Shown here in pieces: positions 1 to 8,345 of a stretch of DNA of 52,426 nucleotides. The first letter of the stretch is position 1; each line of letters begins with the position of its first letter. This DNA comes from an uncultured Lachnospiraceae bacterium (GTDB lineage Bacteria > Bacillota > Clostridia > Lachnospirales > Lachnospiraceae). Both the position numbers and the translations under genes were made by a program. The notes under the pieces are model-generated. The model did no database searches and was not told the origin of the DNA. It worked only from the letters and a program-made list of their open reading frames with translations. The stretch is from positions 1 to 52,426 of the forward strand of contig CAJUJR010000010.1 of NCBI GenBank assembly GCA_910586605.1, read 5' to 3'.

Positions 1-2
1 CT

Positions 3-753
3 AAAGTATCCTGTGCGTTATTCTTTTTTCAAAAAAGTTGTAAAGTGGTGTTAGATAATAAAAACTCCTGTTTATTCCTATGCGAATATTTTAATGATAA
101 TAAAACATATATTGGATATTTTAGAGTGGAATATCAGAAAGAATTATTTACAAATTTATCGGGAAAAGGTGATATAAATATATATTATCATGAAAAAATA
201 TTACCTTCTGCAGCACGAAGGGTAAAAGAATATTTCGTATTATGTACAAATAACAATGAGATTAGATTATCTAATAACAATGATTTTAGAGAATTTCTTG
301 AAAAAAATTTTGACATTGATTTTGAAAGAACGGAAAGGGAAAAGATGAATTTGATAGAAGATGCAGTCAAGGATACAATTTTGAAATCTTATGATGCGGA
401 AATAGCGGCAAAAAAAAATTATTGAATATAAGAAAGTGCTTGCAGAAGAGGTTCAAGAATCTGGTGAATTAGTTGTAGAGGATTTATTAGACACTGTTTT
501 TTCGGATTCTAGTAAAGCACAAGAATTGTATGGAAAACAGCTTGATGCAAAAGGGATTAGTGGGGATAGTTTTGAAATTAGTCCTCAAATGGAAAAACAG
601 ATTAAAAAGAAATATAAAATTAAAACCAATAATGGAATAGAGATTATTATTCCTATTGATTTGCTAGATCAGTCTGATTTAATTGAATATATTCAAGATG
701 ACAATGGAAAAATATCTGTTATAATAAGAGACATCGGGGGAATAATTGATTAA
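3..753 (+). pseudogene. Nucleoid-associated protein (NdpA/YejK-like), 5'-partial and frameshifted
   Basis: Two reading frames join at a run of nine A at 410-418. The first is open from the window edge and ends at 425. The second is open from before 418 and ends at 753. Read through the A-run, they give one protein passing from '...DAEIAAKK' into 'IIEYKKVLAEEVQESGELVV'. Its spacing and motifs resemble the C-terminal half of the NA37/NdpA nucleoid-associated family, usually about 330-350 residues. Such proteins bind the nucleoid and are frequent on mobile elements. The GTG at 45 is probably not a real start, because the frame stays open to the window edge. A one-base slip in the A-run would restore the frame, so this may be a true mutation, a phase-variable tract or a sequencing error. 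The family call rests on remembered pattern, not alignment. Confidence 0.55.
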
Positions 754-799
754 AATGGCTGGATGATGAATAGGAATATAATATAGGAGGATTGATTTT

Positions 800-973
800 A
801 TGGCTGTAGCATTAAAAGAAGATTACCAGAAAGCTTTGGACGAACAGAAAAAAGAAGTTCGAGAACTTGTGATGGCAGGACTAGAACAGATAAAAGAAGG
901 AAAGACAAAAGACTTTAATACTGTGTGTGACAGATTGGAGAAGAAATACAGAGGTGAGGCAATATCAAATTAG
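800..973 (+). CDS. Small antitoxin-like protein of a type II toxin-antitoxin pair
   Basis: This is a 57-residue ORF starting at ATG 800, behind a strong AGGAGG at 785-790. It is rich in Lys and Glu and predicted helical, with the segment 'LEQIKEGKTKDFNTVCDRLE'. It overlaps the next gene by 20 bases in another frame, the usual translational coupling of antitoxin and toxin. Size, charge and position fit a RelB/ParD/Phd-type antitoxin that would bind and neutralise the downstream toxin and repress the shared promoter. No DNA-binding fold can be assigned by eye. The role is inferred mainly from its partner. Confidence 0.6.
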   Translation: MAVALKEDYQKALDEQKKEVRELVMAGLEQIKEGKTKDFNTVCDRLEKKYRGEAISN

Positions 974-1280
974 AATTACGGAATTGGCAGAGGAAGATTT
1001 AGAAAATGCTGGCGATTACATTGCCAATGAATTGAAAAATCCGTCTGCTGCTGAAAATACAGTAAGTGGGATTCGTGCAAAGATAAATTCTTTAGTAAAT
1101 TTTCCGGAGAGAAATGAGTTGGACGAAGATGAGTTACTTGCTGAAATAGGTGTCCGAAAAGATTATTATCGCAATTACAAGATTTATTATATGATTGAGG
1201 AGGACACCATTTACATAGTTAGAATTTTGCATATGTTGGTTGATAGTAAAGCATGGCTGTATCGTACATTTGGATTGTAA
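954..1280 (+). CDS. RelE/ParE-family toxin
   Basis: The protein has 108 residues if started at GTG 954, which gives the family-typical N-terminus 'RQYQIRITELAEEDLENAGDYI'-like (first strand, then the long helix). A longer frame begins at 927 but lies inside the antitoxin and adds residues unlike the family. The C-terminal half carries the expected basic/aromatic pattern (VRKDYYRNYKIYYMI, then a strand ending in RTFGL). Family members are mRNA interferases (RelE) or gyrase poisons (ParE), and the sequence alone does not decide which. It overlaps its antitoxin partner and appears intact. Confidence 0.7.
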   Translation: MRQYQIRITELAEEDLENAGDYIANELKNPSAAENTVSGIRAKINSLVNFPERNELDEDELLAEIGVRKDYYRNYKIYYMIEEDTIYIVRILHMLVDSKAWLYRTFGL

Positions 1281-1700
1281 AGTTAATTGATACCATGTGA
1301 TACCCATATGATACCTGTTTGCTCTGCAACTCAAAATAATATGGAAAATATGCGAAATAAACGGTATGAAATAGTAGAAAATACGCCTAAAAGATTAACA
1401 AATAAATTAATTATCAGGGAGTTCGAGTAGGAATTTTGATGTGTTTGAAGTCCGTAAATCCAGTAAAATCAAGGATTTGCGGACTTCGTGCTTCTAAAGT
1501 GGTAATAAAATGGTAATGTTTTTAGAGTCAAAACTGAAATTTCATTCTATGAAATTTGCGATAGGCGAATATAATGGACAAAATATTACCAAAGGACATT
1601 GTAAAGTATTTGTGGTAATGGCGGGGAAATCTATTGTTATTCTGGTGTGTTTATAGGATTTGAGTGGAAGAAAAAAGAACTGTAAAAAGCCGGATTTTTT
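1281..1700. other. Non-coding stretch with an imperfect hairpin
   Basis: No credible ORF is present. At 1447-1487 a 15-bp stem (one G-U-type mismatch, 11-nt loop) is formed by GAAGTCCGTAAATCC and its near-complement. It is not followed by a T-run, so it is not a standard terminator. The repeated short motif TGGTAAT (about 1501-1520 and 1612) and the position inside a decayed island suggest leftovers of an element end. The function is not known. Confidence 0.4.
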
Positions 1701-1708
1701 GTTATAAT
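1701..1708 (+). promoter_or_regulatory. Extended -10 promoter of second TA-like pair
   Basis: TGTTATAAT (TGn plus perfect TATAAT at 1703-1708) lies 57 bp upstream of the ATG at 1766. The -35 region is weak, as is common for extended -10 promoters. Confidence 0.45.
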
Positions 1709-1765
1709 ATAATCAGCAGAAAATTTTTGTGTTGGGTACGGTTATCCGGGCAAGGAGGAATTGTT

Positions 1766-1984
1766 ATGATTACAGCGGAACTGACAAAAAAAATAGATAC
1801 TTTATCAAAGGATGAATACCGGATGGTAGAAGTGTATGTTGATAATGTAATGGAATATTCAAGACATAGGAAGAAAGATGCCGCATGGCAGAAGATAAAG
1901 TCTGACCTGGCGGAGTCTGAAAAACGTATGCGGGAGGAAGGCGGCATTCGTTCAGAGCAGTTAAGAAAGAATCTGGGTGTGTAA
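1766..1984 (+). CDS. Small antitoxin-like protein
   Basis: This is a 72-residue protein. ATG 1766 is preferred over an upstream in-frame start because AAGGAGG (1752-1758) stands at ideal spacing before it. The N-terminal half is helical and acidic (ITAELTKKIDTLSKDEYRMVEVYV). The C-terminal half is Lys/Glu-rich, like many Phd/RelB-type antitoxin tails. The following gene starts two bases after the stop. The function is inferred from size, coupling and the toxin-like neighbour. Confidence 0.5.
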   Translation: MITAELTKKIDTLSKDEYRMVEVYVDNVMEYSRHRKKDAAWQKIKSDLAESEKRMREEGGIRSEQLRKNLGV

Positions 1985-1986
1985 AG

Positions 1987-2295
1987 ATGTATGAAATTAT
2001 TTATTCTCCGGTTGTTCAGGAAAAATTGGCGGCATTGAAATTGAAACTGGTTGAAATGTGCGGAGAGAACGTGGGGATAAAACATTTTTCGCAGGTCATT
2101 GATGGTTTTGAAGTCCGCCTTACGTTCTCAAATACCGGGATTCCGATAAAAACCATATATGATGTCGGACCGGAGTTTGAACATTATTTTGTCATATATT
2201 CCCATAAAAACTATTTTTTGTACTATATCGAAAGCGATAAGGTATATGTTATGATGCTGGGGTCAAAAGCCCAACTACCGAACTTGAAAATTTAA
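1987..2295 (+). CDS. RelE-like toxin, C-terminus probably altered
   Basis: The 102-residue protein begins MYEIIYSPVVQEKLAALK, a strand-plus-helix N-terminus typical of RelE/HigB-type toxins. Central strands end in 'YFVIYSHKNYFLYYIESDKVYVMML'. The final residues (GSKAQLPNLKI) do not look like the family C-terminus, and the frame stops three bases before the end of a truncated transposase on the other strand. The gene may therefore have lost its natural 3' end to that insertion. It is coupled to the 72-residue ORF before it. Activity is uncertain. Confidence 0.45.
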   Translation: MYEIIYSPVVQEKLAALKLKLVEMCGENVGIKHFSQVIDGFEVRLTFSNTGIPIKTIYDVGPEFEHYFVIYSHKNYFLYYIESDKVYVMMLGSKAQLPNLKI

Positions 2296-2298
2296 TAT

Positions 2299-2970
2299 TT
2301 ACAGTAAATACAGACAATCCACCCTTTTGTGAGTTATAATGATAGTAGTTGTAACGTCTCGGTAATGGCAGGCCATAGGATTTGCAGAATCGGTAAATAA
2401 TTGTTTCCAGTTTTTCCCTTCATTCAGGGGTGAAACATCCTGGGGATAACGGATATTTGTCGGTGCACAGGTTGCATCCAGTGTCAATGTTCCTTTGTTT
2501 GTATCTTCTTTTGAAGAGGCATCATCTTTGGGATTTCCGGAAGATGGCGGTGTATTGTTGTCATCATCTTTATGGGAAAGAAGATACTCATTTGCTTCCA
2601 TTAGCATTTCGGCAGAAATACGTTTTCGGAAAAAAACCAGTGTGCTTGCATCAAATAGAGCTTCCTCTTGATAATCAGACAGCCCAATAAAGTACTGCAG
2701 ATATGGGTTTTCTGTGAGCTGTTCCACAAGTTTCCGGTCAGAATACTGAAACTTGGTCTGGACAATCAAAGCCCCCAGCGCTATACGGAGCGGTTTGGCA
2801 ACGTTGCCTATATTACTCGGAAACAGTTCCGCATATTTGATTTCAAATTCATCCCATGGGATACGGTCAGCCATTTTGATCCAGCGGTTATTTGGATTCA
2901 TATGAAGTCCCATCGGCTGGTTGAAGTCAAGGAACGAATGCTGCAGCTTATCATCGGTTTGTACATACTT
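2299..2970 (-). pseudogene. IS5/IS1182-like transposase, truncated and frameshifted
   Basis: The open frame reads 'MGLHMNPNNRWIKMADRIPWDEFE...', then 'LRIALGALIVQTKFQYSDRKLVEQ' and 'TLTLDATCAPTNIRYPQDVS'. This is the DUF772 N-terminal domain and the first catalytic Asp region of an IS5/IS1182-group DDE transposase. In-frame sequence continues upstream of the ATG (to about 2970) without a usable start. Near 2425 the true frame switches (REKLETIIYRFCKSYGLP is readable in another frame). The rest of the catalytic domain is missing, so this is a dead 5' fragment. It abuts the 3' end of the toxin-like gene at 1987-2295. Confidence 0.75.
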
Positions 2971-3107
2971 TTAACCCCTTTATCTGTGAAATTCATCTAA
3001 AATCTGCAAAGAAAATGATGTCATTTTATCGAAAACCTTGCAAGTATTATACCAAATTTCAAGGCAAAAGTCAGTAAAATCAGGAGTTTTGGTATTAATC
3101 AGCAGAC

Positions 3108-3287
3108 ACTAATTATCCCGGACTTGCTAAATGGATTAATTTTGAACGCTTTGCATCAGGTAAAGTGAAAGGAAGAAAATACCGTAACAGGAGAATTGGA
3201 GAATTATTTAAGGAGATTGACTTATCTGAAAACAAAGGCTATAGAGGAAATGGCACTGCCAAAATCCAACGGGTGAAAGCTGCTTGA
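3108..3287 (+). pseudogene. Fragment of an AAA_4/AlbA_2-type regulator C-terminus
   Basis: One frame without a start reads '...GRKYRNRRIGELFKEIDL' followed by 'SENKGYRGNGTAKIQRV' and then a stop. The R-N-x-R-I-G-E-L-x-K-E-I-D-L pattern followed by a Gly-rich turn is the C-terminal winged-helix signature of predicted ATP-binding/HTH regulators (divergent AAA_4 with AlbA_2). Everything upstream is missing. Only a scrap remains, running directly into a recombinase scrap. Confidence 0.4.
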
Positions 3288-3435
3288 AGATTTGGAAATG
3301 CTGTATATCTGTTTCCGTGATTTAAGGCATACGGCGGCTGCGATTATGCACCAACTGACAGGTGGCTTCTACACAGTGGGCGAAGTCTTGGGACACACGC
3401 TTGCGCCCCAAAAGCACCACAAAAACAGGGAGTAA
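3277..3435 (+). pseudogene. Tyrosine recombinase (integrase) C-terminal fragment
   Basis: The frame reads 'FRDLRHTAAAIMHQLTG' then 'YTVGEVLGHTLA', matching box II of phage/conjugative-element tyrosine recombinases (consensus H-D-L-R-H-T and L-G-H). The first His of the HxxR pair is Arg here, the catalytic Tyr is absent and no N-terminus exists, so it is inactive. It supports the view that 1-3.4 kb is the remnant of an integrated element. A longer ORF in another frame (3362-3595) is not the coding frame. Confidence 0.6.
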
Positions 3436-3598
3436 AAAAACGCCGAGAGCGTGCAAAAACATAGTGTTTATGCGGTCTTCCGGCGTCTCTCGATTCCTTA
3501 ACCGACCTAAAATCAGATTGTATGGGAGAAAAAAATTCTACTATTTTACAACAAAATCTTTAAACTTTCTTCACATGTTTTACACATTTCATTGATAG

Positions 3599-3613
3599 AC
3601 TATGTTACATAGT
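3599..3613. promoter_or_regulatory. Palindrome upstream of htrA-like gene
   Basis: ACTATGTTACATAGT is a perfect 6-bp-arm palindrome with a 3-nt centre, 69 bp before the htrA start. A TATAGT at about 3620 could be the -10 box, which would put the palindrome over the promoter spacer as a possible operator. This is sequence evidence only. Confidence 0.25.
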
Positions 3614-3681
3614 TCTAGTTATAGTATTAATGGCATTAACTTGATGTGCACAAGATTTCATGGAAAAGGGGGATTTGTATA

Positions 3682-5496
3682 ATGGATGAAAATAACAATG
3701 ATTTGAATCTTGGTGAAGCTAATAGCAGCGAGGAAAGCAATATAGCAGCAGATAACAGCATAGAACAGGAAAATACAGGTTACACAGGGGAATATGGCAA
3801 TTCTGTTGAGGGGGATTACCAGGATCATAATCAGTCGGTGTACCGTTATTCTTATAAAGATGGAAACGGAGAAAGCACCCATTCTGGCGATTATTATGAG
3901 GGTAAGAATGAGCAGGGCAATTCAGGGGATGCTGTTTCCCGAGAAAATACCCAAGGAAACGGACAGCCAGCAGGACAGGGTTATCAAAATGGAGGATACC
4001 AAGGCGGCGGATATCAAAGTGGCGGTTACCAGAATAACGGTTATCCAAATAATGCATATCAAAATTCTGGCTATCAGAATAATGCTTACCAGAATAATGC
4101 TTACCAGAACCAAGGCAATATGCCGCCTAAAAAGGAGAAAGGGCAGGCTTCTTTTGGGAAAAAGGTTCTTATTGCAGCCGCATGCGCAGTTGTGTTTGGT
4201 TTGGTGGCTGGTATATGTTTTAATGGGGTGAATTATATTTCACAAAAGTTTTTAGGGGCTCCCGCAGAGAACGTCCAGAAGTTAGATAAGACAACAGTTG
4301 GAAACCAGGCAGAAAATCAGGAAAGCACGGTAAAGAAAACTGTTGCAACGGCTGCAAACGATGTTTCAAGCATTACAGAGCAGTGCATGCCTGCTGTTGT
4401 GGCGATTACAAGTACCACACAGGGGGCAGACTACTATGATTTGTTTGGGCAGTACTATCAAGGGAGGGATACAACAAGCTGTGGCAGCGGTTTTATAATT
4501 GCACAAAATGACAAAGAGCTTTTAATAGCTACAAATAACCATGTAATTGATGGTGCGAAGACTATTTCAGTACAGTTTATTGATGGCGAAATTTATGAGG
4601 CTGTTGAGAAAGGCGCTGATTCTTCAAATGACCTGGCAGTTATCGCTGTAAAAGTATCAGATGTAAAGAAAAGCACAATGGAGCAGATTAAGATTGCTGA
4701 TATTGGGAATTCTGACGATACGAAAGTAGGGGAGATGGTAATTGCGATTGGAAATGCACTGGGATACGGGCAGTCTGTTACAGTAGGGTATATCAGTGCA
4801 AAAGACCGTGAGATTACAGAATCTTCGGAAGATGGACGTGTCCAGAATAAAATTAAGGCAATCCAGACAGATGCAGCAATTAATCCGGGAAACAGCGGTG
4901 GCGCGCTGATTAATATGCAGGGGCAGGTGATTGGCATCAATTCAGCAAAGATAGCAAATTCCTCTGTAGAAGGGGTTGGCTATGCGATTCCTGTTTCTGT
5001 TGCTACACCGATTATTGATGAACTGATGAACCGTGAAGCCTTAAATGATGAAGAAAAGGGTTATCTGGGGATTTCGGGGAAAACTGTGTCACAGGAGGCA
5101 GTTGCCTACAATGTCCCATATGGCGTCCATGTAGAAGATATTGCGAAGGGTGGTGCGGCAGAAAAGGCTGGAATTAAGAAAAATGATGTCATTACTGCTG
5201 TAAATAAAATGGAAGTTACGACAATGGAAAGCCTTCAGGAAAAGATAAACAGCTACCGTAAGGGAACTAAGGTGGAAATTACGCTGCAAAGAAGCAATAA
5301 TGGGAAATATGAGGAAAAGAAAGTAACCGTGACATTACAGGGGGCTGAGTCATTGGATAGCCTTCCGGATGATAACAGCAGCCAGGGGGCTGGTACACAA
5401 GATAATGACAATAACGGAAATAACAACGAAAGAAGACAGCAGCCATATGATGGAAATGATGATGGCTCAGGAGGTTTCTGGGACTTTTTCAGATAA
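3682..5496 (+). CDS. htrA: Membrane-anchored HtrA/DegP-like serine protease with PDZ domain
   Basis: The protein has 604 residues. ATG 3682 is chosen because AAGGGGG stands 9-15 bases before it; an upstream in-frame ATG (3646) lacks one. Residues 1 to about 155 are cytosolic and very Gln/Asn/Tyr/Gly-rich, with about ten copies of a G/A-Y-Q-N/S/G motif around 105-150. One membrane helix follows (about 163-183, 'VLIAAACAVVFGLVAGICF'). The trypsin-like domain has the full triad: His287 (NNHVIDG), Asp317 (SNDLAVI) and Ser405 (NPGNSGGAL). A C-terminal PDZ domain covers about 455-550, then an Asn/Asp-rich tail. The family degrades or refolds damaged envelope proteins outside the membrane. It is followed 30 bp later by the LTA-synthase-like gene, so the two may be co-transcribed. 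The low-complexity cytosolic tail is longer than usual. Confidence 0.93.
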   Translation: MDENNNDLNLGEANSSEESNIAADNSIEQENTGYTGEYGNSVEGDYQDHNQSVYRYSYKDGNGESTHSGDYYEGKNEQGNSGDAVSRENTQGNGQPAGQGYQNGGYQGGGYQSGGYQNNGYPNNAYQNSGYQNNAYQNNAYQNQGNMPPKKEKGQASFGKKVLIAAACAVVFGLVAGICFNGVNYISQKFLGAPAENVQKLDKTTVGNQAENQESTVKKTVATAANDVSSITEQCMPAVVAITSTTQGADYYDLFGQYYQGRDTTSCGSGFIIAQNDKELLIATNNHVIDGAKTISVQFIDGEIYEAVEKGADSSNDLAVIAVKVSDVKKSTMEQIKIADIGNSDDTKVGEMVIAIGNALGYGQSVTVGYISAKDREITESSEDGRVQNKIKAIQTDAAINPGNSGGALINMQGQVIGINSAKIANSSVEGVGYAIPVSVATPIIDELMNREALNDEEKGYLGISGKTVSQEAVAYNVPYGVHVEDIAKGGAAEKAGIKKNDVITAVNKMEVTTMESLQEKINSYRKGTKVEITLQRSNNGKYEEKKVTVTLQGAESLDSLPDDNSSQGAGTQDNDNNGNNNERRQQPYDGNDDGSGGFWDFFR

Positions 5497-5526
5497 GGGC
5501 TGTTAAGGAAAGGGGTACTTTTTGCA

Positions 5527-7389
5527 ATGTGGCAGCCAGGGGAAGAAAACAGGAAAGACAGATGGCAGAGATTTCGCTATAATATATATTTTCAGGTTGG
5601 TTTCTTCTTTTTGGCTGCTTTTTTAGAATTTGCTATATTAGAACTTTACTTTAATATTTCTATATTTAATTATAAAGCGGATATTATTTTGAAGAATGTC
5701 CTGCTTTTTGCTGGAGTCAATCTTTTTTTGACCGGGCTGTTCCATAGTATCAGGTTACCGTTAATGATATCTGTTGTGTTTTTCACTATGGTTGGGATTG
5801 CAAATTATTTTGTGGTATCCTTCCGGGGCTATGGAATTGTATTTATGGATTTTTATGCAGTAAAAACGGCGGCAGAGGTGGCTGGCGGTTACGGCTATGA
5901 TGTAGGGTGGGATTTTATTACAGCGTTTTTATGTGATATTGCCTTATTTGGGGCGTGCTTTCTTCTTCCAAAAAGAAAACACGCTTACCGTCATGCAAAA
6001 TATATGTTGATATCTGTGCTTGGGATGGCGGCAAGCGTCTTATTTTTCTTTTGGATTGATTCAGATACCGTATTTTTTAAGGATGTAAGCGGCCTGACAT
6101 GGGACCACAATATTGGGATGAAAGATTATGGATATGTCCTTTATTTTACTTCCAATGCAGGAAAGGCGGCCGTTTCAGAGCCGGCAGGATATTCGGCTGG
6201 AAGAGCAGATGAAATTTTATCCCGTTTTGAATCAGTAAAAAAGGAAAATAATGCAAATGCAGTATCTGGCAATAAGGACAAAGATGGGCTTCCGAACCTA
6301 ATTATGGTTATGAATGAGTCTTTTTCGGATTTAAGCGTTTTAGGGGAAATTAAGACAGACCAGAAGGTTATGCCCTTTTATAACAGCCTGAAAAAGAATG
6401 TTATAAAAGGGTTTGCGGAATCTTCGGTGTATGGAGGGTATACGGCAAATTCAGAGTTTGAATTTTTAACAGGATGTACAAAGGCGTTTCTGCCAGGCAA
6501 TCCATATTTGCAGTATATAGAGGATTATGTTCCATCTTTGATTACGAATTTAAAAGAGCAGGGGTATCAGGAGGCGGTTGCCGTACATCCATATCATCCT
6601 TCAGGCTATAACAGAAACCGTGTTTATCCACTCCTTGGATTTGACCGCTTTTTGTCTTTGGAGGATTTTGAGAAAGAAGCTCCAGTGCGGGATTATGTAG
6701 GGGATATGGAAAATTATTTAAAAATAGAAGAACTTTTTGAGGAAAAAGAACCGGGAAGCAGGCTTTGCCTTTTTAATGTTACAATGCAGAACCATAATCC
6801 ATATGATAATGTGAATTATGTATTTGAAAATCCTGTACATATTACAAATTTTTCAGCGGATATAACGGCAAACCAGTATCTTTCTTTAATGAAAATGTCA
6901 GATGATGCTTTAGAAGAGCTGATTTCTTATTTTGATGGTGTAGAAGAACCGGTTATGGTTGTTCTTTTCGGGGATCATCAGCCACATTTAAAAGATTCTT
7001 TTTATAAAACAGTAACAGGAAGCTTTCCGGATGTGTTTTCGCAGGAGCAGGTTATGAAAAAACATCTAGTTCCTTTTATGATTTGGGCAAATTATGATAT
7101 TGAGGAACAAGAAATAGAAAGGATTTCCCTGAATTACCTTCCTGCCTTGGTGCTTAAAACGGCAGGGCTGAAAATGAGCAATTTTGATTGTTACCTTTCA
7201 GCCCTACAGGAAAAACTCCCTTCTATCAGCGCCAGCGGCTATTATGATAGAGAAGGAGTTCTTCATGGATATACGGAACATGGCACAGAGTACCAGGATC
7301 TTTTGGAAGAATATGAAATTGTACAGTATAATTATCTTTTTGGCAGGGAAAAACGTTTGGAACGTCATTTTTCCGTTTCTGACGGTTAA
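5527..7389 (+). CDS. LTA-synthase-like membrane sulfatase family protein
   Basis: The 620-residue protein has about five N-terminal membrane helices (between residues 17 and 175), then an extracellular sulfatase-fold domain. Metal and catalytic residues of the LtaS group are visible: Glu264 (MNESFSD), Thr306 as likely nucleophile (GYTANSEFE) and Asp483-His484 (FGDHQPH). LtaS enzymes polymerise glycerol-phosphate from phosphatidylglycerol onto a glycolipid to build lipoteichoic acid. Related enzymes transfer phosphoglycerol or phosphoethanolamine to other glycans, so the exact acceptor is open. ATG 5527 follows AAGGGG. It is probably in an operon with the HtrA gene, both acting at the cell envelope. 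It converges with the sirtuin gene, which ends only 14 bp away. Confidence 0.85.
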   Translation: MWQPGEENRKDRWQRFRYNIYFQVGFFFLAAFLEFAILELYFNISIFNYKADIILKNVLLFAGVNLFLTGLFHSIRLPLMISVVFFTMVGIANYFVVSFRGYGIVFMDFYAVKTAAEVAGGYGYDVGWDFITAFLCDIALFGACFLLPKRKHAYRHAKYMLISVLGMAASVLFFFWIDSDTVFFKDVSGLTWDHNIGMKDYGYVLYFTSNAGKAAVSEPAGYSAGRADEILSRFESVKKENNANAVSGNKDKDGLPNLIMVMNESFSDLSVLGEIKTDQKVMPFYNSLKKNVIKGFAESSVYGGYTANSEFEFLTGCTKAFLPGNPYLQYIEDYVPSLITNLKEQGYQEAVAVHPYHPSGYNRNRVYPLLGFDRFLSLEDFEKEAPVRDYVGDMENYLKIEELFEEKEPGSRLCLFNVTMQNHNPYDNVNYVFENPVHITNFSADITANQYLSLMKMSDDALEELISYFDGVEEPVMVVLFGDHQPHLKDSFYKTVTGSFPDVFSQEQVMKKHLVPFMIWANYDIEEQEIERISLNYLPALVLKTAGLKMSNFDCYLSALQEKLPSISASGYYDREGVLHGYTEHGTEYQDLLEEYEIVQYNYLFGREKRLERHFSVSDG

Positions 7390-7403
7390 TTCTTATGCCC
7401 TTT

Positions 7404-8123
7404 TTAAGGGAGGCGGCCGAATACTTCGCCAAGCCCAAGTTGGATTAGGAGGCCAGCCTTCGAGTCATACGGGGTGGTGGATTTATTGATTAGGACAAGG
7501 TTATCCCCAGTATAATATTGTAGCATTCCTGCAGCAGGGTAGACAGACAGGGATGTGCCGCCCACAATCATTAAATCTGCATGGGAAATGGCCTGGATTG
7601 CCCCGTTTACTGTCTGGTCGTCAAGCCCTTCTTCATATAATACAACATCTGGTTTAATTGTCCCCCCGCATTCACATTTTGGGATTCCCGTACTATTGAT
7701 AATGGAATCAATGGTATGGGCTTTATGGCATTTGGTGCAGTAGTTTCTGTGGATAGAACCATGCAGTTCAAATACTTTTTTATTGCCGGCAAGCTGGTGT
7801 AGGCCGTCTATGTTCTGGGTAACAATCCCTTCTAGTTTTCCTTCTTTTTCCCATTGTGCCAATTTATAATGCGTTGTATTAGGCTTTGCATCCAGATAAA
7901 TCATTTTCTCGCGGTAAAAGTTATAAAAATATTCTGTATTGTGAAGAAAGAAGCTATGGCTTAAAATTGTTTCCGGCGGATAGTCATATTTCTGGCGGTA
8001 AAGCCCATCTACGCTGCGGAAGTCAGGAATCCCGCTTTCTGTGCTGACGCCTGCGCCGCCAAAGAATACGATATGGCTGCTTTTTTTTACCAGTTCTGTT
8101 AATTTTTTGATTTTTTCTTCCAT
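7404..8123 (-). CDS. NAD-dependent protein deacylase, Sir2 family
   Basis: The 239-residue cytosolic protein is the normal length for a bacterial sirtuin. The NAD-binding motif GAGVSTESGIPDFR covers residues 23-36, and TQNIDGLH lies at 102-109. His121 (LHGS) is the general base. The zinc site is Cys129-x2-Cys132 with Cys150-x-Cys152. The family removes acyl groups from lysines, using NAD and yielding nicotinamide and O-acyl-ADP-ribose. It is a single gene convergent with the sulfatase gene. No terminator fits in the 14-bp gap, so the two transcripts probably overlap at their 3' ends. Confidence 0.93.
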   Translation of the reverse strand: MEEKIKKLTELVKKSSHIVFFGGAGVSTESGIPDFRSVDGLYRQKYDYPPETILSHSFFLHNTEYFYNFYREKMIYLDAKPNTTHYKLAQWEKEGKLEGIVTQNIDGLHQLAGNKKVFELHGSIHRNYCTKCHKAHTIDSIINSTGIPKCECGGTIKPDVVLYEEGLDDQTVNGAIQAISHADLMIVGGTSLSVYPAAGMLQYYTGDNLVLINKSTTPYDSKAGLLIQLGLGEVFGRLP

Positions 8124-8194
8124 AGGAAAACCCCCAATCTAAATATATTGATTTTTTGATTTATTGGAAATTGCGCTGTAACGCAGTGGTTCAC

Positions 8195-8222
8195 AAGGGA
8201 ATGCGCTGGCATTCCCCTTTTT
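8195..8222 (+). terminator. Hairpin plus T-run upstream of the chemoreceptor gene
   Basis: A 10-bp stem (AAGGGAATGC with its complement) has a 4-nt loop and TTTTT on the + strand. It lies upstream of the + strand chemoreceptor, and no + strand gene ends here. It may be a transcription insulator or a leader attenuator. Confidence 0.45.
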
Positions 8223-8345
8223 ATAGTATAACATAATAATTGTTATTTTTTATATATAAACATGTTCTGGTAAAATTTTATGTTACATGGTAAAATGAAA
8301 AGGAGGTATAAGCACGAAAAGGAGTATTATGTAAGGAGGAGAGAT

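Noticed and set aside
3362..3595. 77-residue + strand ORF
   Set aside because: Out of frame with the recognisable integrase fragment at the same place; no start signals.
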